Positions 1 to 5,904 of a stretch of DNA of 9,225 nucleotides are shown here, one piece after another (the stretch's first letter is position 1; each line of letters begins with the position of its first letter). The notes below the pieces were generated by a model. The model made no database searches. It was given only the letters and a program-made list of their open reading frames with translations, and was not told the DNA's origin. The stretch is from Flavobacterium sp. (lineage in GTDB: Bacteria; Bacteroidota; Bacteroidia; Flavobacteriales; Flavobacteriaceae): NCBI GenBank assembly GCA_005792865.1, contig SXQR01000223.1:1-9225 (forward strand). The letters run 5' to 3'. Made by a program: the position numbers and the translations under genes.

Positions 1-576
1 ACAGGAAATCTCTGGTCGAACGGCGTTACGACGCAGTCTATTACTGTTTCTGATGCAGGGGCGTACAGCGTTTTGGTTAACAACGGAACTTGCAGTTCGG
101 CAACATCCGCAGCCACTACCGTTACCGTAAACGCATTGCCTGCCACGCCGACGATTTCGGCCTCGGGCGCGACTACTTTCTGCCAGGGCGGAAGCGTGAC
201 CCTGACGTCTTCATCGGCAACAGGAAATCTCTGGTCAAATGGCGCTACGACGCAGTCTATTACTGTTTCTGATGCGGGAAGCTATTCGGTTTCCGTCAAT
301 AACGGAACTTGCAGTTCGGCAACCTCTGCAGCAACCTTTGTTACCGTTAACGCATTGCCTGCGACACCTACGATCACCGCTTCGGGTGCGACGACCTTCT
401 GCCAGGGCGGAAGCGTGACTTTGACGTCTTCATCGGCAACAGGAAACCTCTGGTCAAATGGCGCGACCACGCAGTCGATCACGGTTTCGGACGAAGGTTC
501 GTACACGGTTATGGTAGCCAGCGGTGCATGTTCATCATCGGCATCGGAACCCGTTATGGTCAATGTGAATGCAATG
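1..576 (+). repeat. 219-bp in-frame tandem repeat encoding Ig-like domains
   Basis: The segment starting acaggaaa recurs at 1, 220 and 439, an exact 219-bp (73-codon) period. Some stretches are identical between copies, such as ttctgccagggcggaagcg and acgtcttcatcggcaaca. Others differ mainly at third positions, or in the distal half of the third copy, which diverges after about base 490. The array probably continues upstream of the window. The mixture of identical and diverged blocks suggests duplication followed by patchy drift or gene conversion. Confidence 0.93.
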
Positions 577-1029
577 CCGGTGATCACCGTAACGCAAAAT
601 GCGGGGATCGTGACCGCGGCGCAAACGGGCGCGACCTACCAATGGTTTACCTGTGCGAACGTGGAACTTGAAGGCGAGACGGGACAGACCTTTATCCCGA
701 CGGTCGTGGGCGATTATTACGTCACGATCTCCCTTGGCGACTGTACGGCCGAATCCGCGTGCATCTCCGTGACCACACTTGATAATGTTGACTTCGCTCC
801 TGCCCGATTCAGCTTCTACCCGAATCCGGTCACCGATGTGCTGAACATCCAATACAGCGCTGATCTGGATCAGGTAGAAGTCTTCAACGTCATCGGACAG
901 AAATTGATGTCACAAAACGCAGATTCGACTGCGGTGCGGGTGGACATGAGCCATTTGCCGGCCGGAACTTATTTGGTGAAGGCGGTATCGGGACAAGCCT
1001 CGCAAACCTTTAAGGTGATCAGGAAATAG
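1..1029 (+). CDS. Secreted Ig-like repeat protein with T9SS C-terminal sorting domain (5'-truncated)
   Basis: The reading frame is open from base 1, so the N-terminus and signal peptide lie outside the window; 342 residues are visible. It starts inside a 73-residue Ig-like repeat (bases 1-141), continues with two more copies (142-360 and 361-about 576), each with a Cys near FCQGG and another in NGTCSS or SGACSS, and then a different beta-rich domain (about 577-780, with YQWF and GDYYVTI). The last 73 residues (from base 808) are a type A T9SS sorting domain: FYPNPV at its start, VEVFNVIGQK in the middle, LPAGTYLVK and a basic end FKVIRK. In this family the tail directs export across the outer membrane by the type IX system and is removed as the protein is anchored or released. 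The repeats suggest an adhesin or a stalk presenting an upstream domain; that domain is not visible, so the function stays open. A terminator follows closely. Confidence 0.9.
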   Translation, partial: TGNLWSNGVTTQSITVSDAGAYSVLVNNGTCSSATSAATTVTVNALPATPTISASGATTFCQGGSVTLTSSSATGNLWSNGATTQSITVSDAGSYSVSVNNGTCSSATSAATFVTVNALPATPTITASGATTFCQGGSVTLTSSSATGNLWSNGATTQSITVSDEGSYTVMVASGACSSSASEPVMVNVNAMPVITVTQNAGIVTAAQTGATYQWFTCANVELEGETGQTFIPTVVGDYYVTISLGDCTAESACISVTTLDNVDFAPARFSFYPNPVTDVLNIQYSADLDQVEVFNVIGQKLMSQNADSTAVRVDMSHLPAGTYLVKAVSGQASQTFKVIRK

Positions 1030-1052
1030 CCATTACTCTTAATTATTTGAAG

Positions 1053-1083
1053 CCCGGAAGCGAAATGTTTCCGGGTTTTTTTT
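1053..1083 (+). terminator. Intrinsic terminator of the T9SS-tail protein gene
   Basis: A perfect 7-bp stem, CCCGGAA (1053-1059) with TTCCGGG (1069-1075), has a 9-nt loop and is followed at once by eight T residues (1076-1083). It sits 23 bp after the stop codon of the adhesin-like gene and should isolate that gene from the downstream operon. Confidence 0.88.
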
Positions 1084-1092
1084 GTTGTCGAT

Positions 1093-1240
1093 TGTCGAAC
1101 GAAGTAAACAAGTAGCTGTACGCGACTGTTAAATGTTATATGGTTGAAAGGCTAGTAAAGTTATAAAGTTCGGTTAGGACAGACATCCGGACAAGGGTAA
1201 CAAACTGATAACTGACGACCGATAGCTGATAGCCGACAGC
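1093..1240. repeat. Intergenic simple-repeat block, copy A
   Basis: The block contains tgtcgaacga (1093-1102), taaagttataaagtt (1156-1170), aactgataactgac (1203-1216), gatagctga (1221-1229) and ccgacagc (1233-1240). The first, third, fourth and fifth words recur exactly in the 5699-5853 spacer, and the second recurs as its exact reverse complement at 8325-8339. Shared words in separate spacers mark a dispersed family confined to intergenic DNA in this window. Confidence 0.72.
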
Positions 1241-1375
1241 ATACCCGCCCGGCACTGTCAAAAAACGGTAAGGGCCTAGACCGCGGCCCGCACCTGGCAT
1301 GCGAACCTAATTAAAAAATAATGGCGTAGGGCGCGACCATCTGCATTCGGGGCGGCGTCGCACCAATTTTTTAGT

Positions 1376-1383
1376 TACATTTG
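1376..1383 (+). promoter_or_regulatory. Candidate Bacteroidota -7 promoter box (TACATTTG)
   Basis: TACATTTG matches the TAnnTTTG -7 consensus used by the primary sigma factor of Bacteroidota. It ends 19 bp before the ATG of the RsbR-like gene, which would give a very short leader. I do not find a convincing TTTG -33 box at the expected distance upstream, so this rests on one element only. Confidence 0.4.
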
Positions 1384-1402
1384 ATTAACAAGAAACTTCA
1401 CC

Positions 1403-2242
1403 ATGCAAAAACAGGCAATCAAAAAATTAAAGTCCCGGAAAGACGACCTTGTCCGGCTCTGGACAAACCAACTTTCGCAACTCGGGACCATGGACAGCGT
1501 AACCGAAGAGGGCGAATCGCAGGAATTGTTATCGCTTTTTTTGGAGGCGCTTTCGGACAAATCGATTGCCGATCCCGAACATCCCTCCTTTGATGCGGTC
1601 AAGGATCTCCTGACGGGCATTTCCATATCACGCGGAAAGCGCGGCTTCACCCCGAGGGAGAACGCGCAATACCTGCTGGCGCTCAAGCAATCGGTGCTCA
1701 AATTGCTTTCGGAAGATATCGCTAATACGGCGGAACTCTATGAAGTCAACCTGGCCATCAGCAACATCATCGACAATTTGATGATCATGACCTTCGAATC
1801 TTTCATGAAAGGCCGCGAAGATGTCATCAACCGCCAAACCGACGAAATCAACGAAATTTCAACGCCGGTCATCCGCGTATGGGACGGCGTCGTAGCATTG
1901 CCCATCATCGGGACACTGGACAGCGCTCGGACCCAAACGGTCATGGAAAACCTGCTCCAGCAAATCGTGGATACGGGAAGCTCGATTGCGATCCTCGACA
2001 TATCCGGGGTACCGGCGGTGGATTCGCTCGTGGCACAACACCTTATCAAGACCGTCAGTGCCACCAGGCTCATGGGTGCCGAATGCATCATCAGCGGCAT
2101 CAGGCCCGAAATCGCGCAAACGGTTGTCCACCTGGGCATCGACCTGACCGGCATCCTCACCAAGGCAACTTTGGCAAGCGCTCTCAGAACCGCATTCACG
2201 ATGTTGCAACTGGAAGTGAACAAGAAAAAAGTCGCCGTTTAA
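1403..2242 (+). CDS. rsbR: RsbR-like stressosome scaffold protein (RsbRD-type N-domain + STAS)
   Basis: This 279-residue protein matches the usual length of RsbR paralogues (about 270-280). Residues 1-150 are helical and hydrophilic (LVRLWTNQL at 17-25), like the sensory N-domain of the RsbRD type. Residues 153-270 are a STAS domain with family signatures: TPVIRVWDGV, PIIGTLDSAR, MENLLQQIVD, LDISGVPAVDS and GIRPEIAQTVVHLGID. In the family, RsbR and RsbS build a large cytoplasmic complex that holds RsbT, and RsbT phosphorylates RsbR on two Thr (171 and 205 in Bacillus subtilis RsbRA). By my alignment those positions are Ser174 (TLDS) and Ser208 (VDS) here. No haem, flavin or PAS motif is visible in the N-domain, so the signal is unknown. 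The gene heads an operon, with rsbS 11 bp downstream. The ATG at 1403 lies just after a promoter-like box, and no clear ribosome-binding site is seen, as is common in this phylum. Confidence 0.9.
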   Translation: MQKQAIKKLKSRKDDLVRLWTNQLSQLGTMDSVTEEGESQELLSLFLEALSDKSIADPEHPSFDAVKDLLTGISISRGKRGFTPRENAQYLLALKQSVLKLLSEDIANTAELYEVNLAISNIIDNLMIMTFESFMKGREDVINRQTDEINEISTPVIRVWDGVVALPIIGTLDSARTQTVMENLLQQIVDTGSSIAILDISGVPAVDSLVAQHLIKTVSATRLMGAECIISGIRPEIAQTVVHLGIDLTGILTKATLASALRTAFTMLQLEVNKKKVAV

Positions 2243-2253
2243 TTTGAGCTGTA

Positions 2254-2652
2254 ATGGATAGAATTCCAATTCTGAAGATGGCCGATTTCCTTCTGGTGAC
2301 CATCCAGGTGGACCTGTACGACCAGTTGGCCGAAAATCTTGAAACCGACCTGATCAACGCCATAAAAAAATTCAATTCCAAAGGTGTCCTGATCGATATC
2401 TCGGCCGTGTCCATCATTGATTCCTTCATGGGGCGCATCATCGGGAACATTGCCACGATGTCAAAAATCATGGACGCACAGACCGTTGTGGTGGGCATGC
2501 AGCCCGCCGTGGCGATCACGCTGGTCGAACTCGGCCTGCCGCTCAATGGTGTAATCAGCGCCCTCAACGTAGAAAAGGGAATGGAACTGCTCCGCGCTTC
2601 AATGTATAATGGCGAAAATTGGGAGCAAGATGACGATAACAGCGACGAATAA
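2254..2652 (+). CDS. rsbS: RsbS stressosome STAS protein
   Basis: A single-domain STAS protein of 132 residues, slightly longer than Bacillus RsbS (about 120) because of an acidic tail (NWEQDDDNSDE). Diagnostic stretches are RIPILKMADFLLVTIQ at the start, LIDISAVSIIDSFMG around the phosphorylation site, MSKIMDAQTVVVGMQPAVA, and VELGLPLNGV. Ser57 in IDSF aligns with the RsbS Ser59 that RsbT phosphorylates to trigger its own release. RsbS is the core antagonist that sequesters RsbT in the stressosome, in the cytoplasm. The gene follows rsbR by 11 bp and its 3' end overlaps the start of rsbT, the canonical R-S-T order. Translational coupling to rsbT is likely and would help keep switch protein and kinase in proportion. 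Confidence 0.95.
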   Translation: MDRIPILKMADFLLVTIQVDLYDQLAENLETDLINAIKKFNSKGVLIDISAVSIIDSFMGRIIGNIATMSKIMDAQTVVVGMQPAVAITLVELGLPLNGVISALNVEKGMELLRASMYNGENWEQDDDNSDE

Positions 2653-3046
2653 AGAAGAAATTGCCGTTGTCAAGGAACAGGACGTTGTCCCTATGCGCAA
2701 CCGCGTCAAGGAATATGCCGTCCGCGTCCAGATGAGCATCCTCAACCAGACCAAGCTGATCACGGCCGCCAGCGAACTTGTCCGCAACCTGCTCAAATAC
2801 GGCGGTGGTGGAAAGGTAATCATTGAGCTCGTATCCAACGGGCGTGACAACGGCGTGAGGCTGACCTTTGAAGATAAAGGGCCCGGCATTCCCGATGTGG
2901 CCCTGGCCATGAAGGACGGCTTTAGCACGGGCAGGAGCCTCGGCCTCGGGCTTCCGGGCACGAAACGGCTGGTAAACGAATTCGAAATACGGTCGATTGT
3001 GGGTAAAGGTACCACGGTGGTCATCACAAAGTGGAAGAATGGATAA
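2630..3046 (+). CDS. rsbT: RsbT switch protein-serine kinase
   Basis: A 138-residue GHKL-fold kinase of the RsbT/RsbW group. It shows the N-box AASELVRNLLKY (catalytic Glu49, Mg-binding Asn53), the G1 box EDKGPGIPD (Asp82), DGFSTGRSLGLGLPGTKRL as the ATP lid and G2 box, and the closing GTTVVITKW typical of RsbT. All ATP-binding residues are intact. RsbT phosphorylates RsbR and RsbS, is released from the complex, and in Bacillus then activates the phosphatase RsbU; no RsbU is present here. I chose the ATG at 2630 because GGGAG lies 5 bp upstream and the length is closer to Bacillus RsbT (133). An in-frame ATG at 2609 would add seven residues and enlarge the overlap with rsbS from 23 to 44 bp. 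The next gene starts inside the stop region (ATGGATAA). Confidence 0.93.
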   Translation: MTITATNKEEIAVVKEQDVVPMRNRVKEYAVRVQMSILNQTKLITAASELVRNLLKYGGGGKVIIELVSNGRDNGVRLTFEDKGPGIPDVALAMKDGFSTGRSLGLGLPGTKRLVNEFEIRSIVGKGTTVVITKWKNG

Positions 3047-4055
3047 GGTCTTCAGCAGTTTTGTCATCGGAGACCGGTCCATGCTTTCCTTTATCAAGCG
3101 CGAGCTGCACAACCTGGTCATTGAAATTGGCTTCTCGCCTCATCGGGCCGCCGAAACCGATATCGTCATTGCCGAACTGACTTCCAATTTGATCAAATTT
3201 GCGGGTTCGGGCGAACTGCTCTATCGGCGGATTGACGCCGACGACGTGCCGGGAATAGAGCTTTATTGCCTCGACAATGGACCGGGAATCGACAATGTTG
3301 CCAAAACGCTCAATGACGGTTTTTCAACTTCCAACACGCTCGGTCAGGGACTTGGCGCGGTCAAAAGGCTCAGCGACACTTTCGGGATCTATTCGATAAA
3401 AGGCCGGGGCACCGTCCAGCACGTAAAATTATTTGAAAAATCCAGGGAGCCAGCTCCTCGCCACCGGACCGAACCCGATGCGGCCTGCATGATGACCAAC
3501 TATCCGGGCGAGAAGGTTTGCGGGGACGGTTTCGCCATGAAGCCATCGGCAAAAGGAACCATGTTCATGATGGGCGACGGGCTTGGGCACGGGCCGCACG
3601 CACACGAGGCGATAAATTGCGCGGCTCAGGCTTTTCGGTATTCGCGATCCACCGATCCGGGCGAAGTCATCCGCGAGATCCACGCCCAGGTCAAGCGCAC
3701 CCGCGGGTTGGTCTGTACCATAGCGCACCTGGATAAAAAGGCTGGTCAATGGACGATTTGCGGCGTTGGGAATATTGCCACTAGGATTTACCTTGGCCTG
3801 GAGAACAAGACCTACACGCCCTACAATGGAATCATCGGCCACAACATTCCGCGGACCATGCACAACACGCAACACCCTTATTCAAAAGACCAGATGTTGC
3901 TGATGCATTCGGACGGCATCCGCACCAAGTGGAAGCTGAGCGATTACCCTTCGCTTTTAAAGGAAAAGCCGGGTCTCATTGCGGCTTCGATTTACAAGGA
4001 CAACTGGCGGGGTACTGATGACGCCACGATAATGGCGGCGAAATTCAATGATTGA
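3039..4055 (+). CDS. RsbT-like GHKL ATPase fused to PP2C/SpoIIE phosphatase (RsbX-like)
   Basis: A 338-residue two-domain protein. Residues 1-130 form an RsbT/RsbW-type ATPase domain with AELTSNLIKFAG (Asn50), CLDNGPGID (Asp79), DGFSTSNTLGQGLGAVKRL and GRGTVQHVK. Residues 145-338 form a SpoIIE-type PP2C phosphatase domain with the metal-binding pieces CGDG (Asp163), MGDGLGHGPHA (Asp180), HSDGIRTKW (Asp292) and GTDDATIMA (Asp327/Asp328). Both halves look catalytically complete. Bacillus RsbX is a free phosphatase of about 200 residues that dephosphorylates RsbR and RsbS to reset the stressosome; here that function is joined to a second RsbT-like module that could bind STAS partners or add kinase activity. 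The start at ATG 3039 overlaps the rsbT stop by 8 bp; an in-frame ATG at 2997 would run 50 bp into rsbT and add residues unlike the family. Function as a feedback phosphatase is inferred from domain content and location. Confidence 0.88.
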   Translation: MDKVFSSFVIGDRSMLSFIKRELHNLVIEIGFSPHRAAETDIVIAELTSNLIKFAGSGELLYRRIDADDVPGIELYCLDNGPGIDNVAKTLNDGFSTSNTLGQGLGAVKRLSDTFGIYSIKGRGTVQHVKLFEKSREPAPRHRTEPDAACMMTNYPGEKVCGDGFAMKPSAKGTMFMMGDGLGHGPHAHEAINCAAQAFRYSRSTDPGEVIREIHAQVKRTRGLVCTIAHLDKKAGQWTICGVGNIATRIYLGLENKTYTPYNGIIGHNIPRTMHNTQHPYSKDQMLLMHSDGIRTKWKLSDYPSLLKEKPGLIAASIYKDNWRGTDDATIMAAKFND

Positions 4056-5676
4056 TATGCATGAAATCGTTAAAATAAATCTCGACAACGAGATGGACCT
4101 GATACTCGCGCACAAAAGGTCCATGAAGATCGCAGAACTTTGCGGGCTGCCCTCGTCGGCGCAAACGCGATTTGCGACCGCGGTGTCGGAAATTGCCCGG
4201 TGCTCCATCGCAAAAGGAAAAGAATCCGTCCTGGTAATAGGTGTCCAGGCCGATAAACCATCGTTAAAATACATCCGGATCGTCCTGAACGATACGGTGG
4301 ACCTGAAGCGGAACAATCCGGAAGCCTATGCCTATGCGGCGCGGCTGTCGGGGAACATCGATTATCAGGTCACGGGAACAGGATCGGTGACTTCGTTGAC
4401 ACACATGATCCCGAATCCGGGATTGATATCGGAAACCAAGATCAAGGGATTCAAGGACTATTTCAAATACGAGCCGCCGCTTTCGCCATATGATGAGATC
4501 CGCAAGAAGAACCTGGAACTGATCAGCCTCTCTGAAAAACTGGGCCAGAGCGAGTCCCGCTACCGCAATTTGACCGAATCGCTCCCCGTTGCGATTGCCG
4601 TACTGGATCAGCATTTCAGGATCACGTTTGGCAACGAGTCGTTTAGACGCATCTTTCCCCCTCCGATCGAACAATTCGACAAAGGCAACCTCGCCCATCT
4701 GGTTTATCAAGACGATATCGACCGGTTGTTTGGCGCTTTTGGACAGATCCGAAACGACCAGACATCCTTTTCGGGGCAGGCACGCCTTATGATGCAGGAT
4801 GCCGCGATCTGGCATCTGTTTTCGATCGTGCCCAACCGCGTGGACGATTCGATCAGGTCGTGGCTGATCTATTTCGTGGACATCCATGCGCAGAAAGTCG
4901 TGGCCGAAACCCTGCGCGACAACACCGAACTCAAAAGCATCCAGAACAGGCTCGAGGCCATGAACCAGGAGCTGCAGTTCAAGAACAGGGAACTCGAGCA
5001 ATTTGCCTTTGTGGCCAGCCATGACCTCCAGGAGCCCCTTCGCAAGATCAGGATGATGGTTTCGCGCGCCGTAACGGGCCTTGACTCGAATCAGCGGGAA
5101 GAACTTTACCTGGACAGGATCAACGGCGCGGCCGAAAGGATGTCCAAACTCATTGACGATGTCCTGAATTATTCGAGGGTGGGCGCGCTTCCCAAGGAGT
5201 TTCGGCCGGTGGACCTGCAGAAGGTCATTGAGGAGACAATGTCCGACCTTGATTTTGTCATCGAGGAAGTCGGCGCTACCATTGAAATCGGCGACATGCC
5301 GTCCATCTCAGGTAGCGATATGCAACTTCGGCAACTCTTCTATAACATCATCAGCAATTCACTCAAATTCACCAACGGAAAGCCTAAAATCGAGATCACC
5401 GCGGTGCACCGGGTCGTCGCCATGACCCTTGACGGCCGGGAACTGAGCGGGGACTTCCACATCGTATCGGTAAAGGACAACGGCATTGGGATCGACCGCC
5501 AGTTTTCCCAACGCATCTTCAATATGTTCCAGAGGCTACACCACCGCGAAGACTACGCGGGCAACGGCATTGGGCTTGCACTTTGCCGAAAGATCATAGT
5601 GGACCACGGCGGTGCCATCGACTTTGAGAGCACTCCCGGCGTCGGCACAACATTCCACCTTTACTTTCCGGCATAA
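4048..5676 (+). CDS. PAS sensor histidine kinase with degenerate RsbT-like N-terminal domain
   Basis: 542 residues with no membrane segment, so cytoplasmic. Residues 1-125 resemble the RsbT ATPase fold (AVSEIARCSIAKGKE at 45-59), but the N-box Asn is Cys52 and no Gly-rich G1 or G2 box follows, so ATP binding is unlikely. Residues 168-285 form a PAS domain (SRYRNLTESLPVAIAVLD), then a coiled-coil linker (288-318). The HisKA domain has phosphoacceptor His325 in FVASHDLQEPLRK. The HATPase domain is complete: Asn433/Asn437 in LFYNIISNSLKF, VKDNGIGID (475-483), IFNMFQRLHH, GNGIGLALC, and GVGTTFHLYFP at the end. No receiver domain or response regulator gene is present, so the phosphate acceptor is elsewhere. 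The ATG at 4048 overlaps the previous stop by 8 bp (ATGATTGA); an ATG at 4057 is a possible alternative. As last gene of the RsbRST operon it is the likely output; the N-domain as docking site is inference. Confidence 0.9.
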   Translation: MIDMHEIVKINLDNEMDLILAHKRSMKIAELCGLPSSAQTRFATAVSEIARCSIAKGKESVLVIGVQADKPSLKYIRIVLNDTVDLKRNNPEAYAYAARLSGNIDYQVTGTGSVTSLTHMIPNPGLISETKIKGFKDYFKYEPPLSPYDEIRKKNLELISLSEKLGQSESRYRNLTESLPVAIAVLDQHFRITFGNESFRRIFPPPIEQFDKGNLAHLVYQDDIDRLFGAFGQIRNDQTSFSGQARLMMQDAAIWHLFSIVPNRVDDSIRSWLIYFVDIHAQKVVAETLRDNTELKSIQNRLEAMNQELQFKNRELEQFAFVASHDLQEPLRKIRMMVSRAVTGLDSNQREELYLDRINGAAERMSKLIDDVLNYSRVGALPKEFRPVDLQKVIEETMSDLDFVIEEVGATIEIGDMPSISGSDMQLRQLFYNIISNSLKFTNGKPKIEITAVHRVVAMTLDGRELSGDFHIVSVKDNGIGIDRQFSQRIFNMFQRLHHREDYAGNGIGLALCRKIIVDHGGAIDFESTPGVGTTFHLYFPA

Positions 5677-5856
5677 AAAAAGCCTGACGAATGACGAATG
5701 TCGAACGACAAACGGACCAACGTGATGATTTCGGTTCGTTAAGTTTATAGGTTGTAAAGTTGCACCCCGCCCGACACACGTTCGGGAAGACCGCACTCAA
5801 ACCGACAGCTGATAGCTGACAGCTTTACTGATGACTGACAACTGATAACTGACAAC
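5677..5856. repeat. Convergent spacer with intergenic simple-repeat block, copy B
   Basis: The spacer between the convergent histidine kinase and rplQ genes has no credible gene. It contains tgacgaatgacgaa, tgtcgaacga (5699-5708), gttgtaaagtt (5751-5761), ccgacagc (5802-5809), gatagctga (5811-5819), then a run of CTGAYRACTGAC-like units including aactgataactgac (5840-5853). These words are shared with the block at 1093-1240 and, inverted, with the one at 8251-8343. The first bases, aaaaaaagcc after the stop, look like one half of a terminator stem without a nearby partner. Confidence 0.7.
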
Positions 5857-5884
5857 AAAAAAGGCCACCTTCCGGCAGCCTTTT
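5857..5884 (-). terminator. Terminator of the ribosomal alpha operon (after rplQ)
   Basis: Read on the minus strand, AAGGCTGCC, loop GGAA and GGTGGCCTT form a 9-bp stem with two G-U pairs, ending in a T run (complement of 5857-5862). It lies 20 bp after the rplQ stop. On the plus strand the same hairpin is followed by TTTT (5881-5884), so it may also stop readthrough from the converging kinase operon. Confidence 0.85.
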
Positions 5885-5904
5885 CAAGTATCAAAAGAAT
5901 CTTA

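Larger units (their letters stand above)
1084..1402. other. Non-coding spacer before the RsbRST operon
   Basis: I see no credible gene here. From left to right it holds a simple-repeat block (1093-1240, annotated separately), a short GC dyad GGGCC/GGCCC at 1273-1277 and 1286-1290, and a second dyad GCGAC/GTCGC at 1333-1337 and 1357-1361 that is followed by six T residues (1367-1372). A TACATTTG promoter-like box (1376-1383) lies just before the first gene of the operon. The second dyad could be a weak terminator blocking readthrough, but its loop is long. Confidence 0.6.

Noticed and set aside
282..852. Antisense frames across the Ig repeats and T9SS tail
   Set aside because: They are shadows of the repeat-coding strand without a recognisable product.
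1084..1402. tRNA or structured RNA gene in the long spacer
   Set aside because: No cloverleaf, no CCA end and no TPsiC-like arm; only short dyads and simple repeats are present.
1738..2223. Antisense open frames across the RsbR-like gene (also 1859-2269 and 1375-1701)
   Set aside because: They are opposite or out of frame to a clear STAS protein and are low-complexity or featureless.
2997..3038. Upstream ATG for the GHKL-PP2C gene
   Set aside because: It would add 14 residues encoded inside the conserved 3' end of rsbT; the ATG at 3039 overlaps the stop and fits the domain start.
4264..5022. 252-residue open frame antisense to the histidine kinase
   Set aside because: It lies wholly opposite a well-supported PAS/HisKA region and shows no recognisable domain; it is explained by codon bias of the sense gene.
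5801..5856. Possible CRISPR array in the CTGATA/CTGACA repeats
   Set aside because: The units are short, degenerate and contiguous, with no regular spacers and no cas genes nearby.
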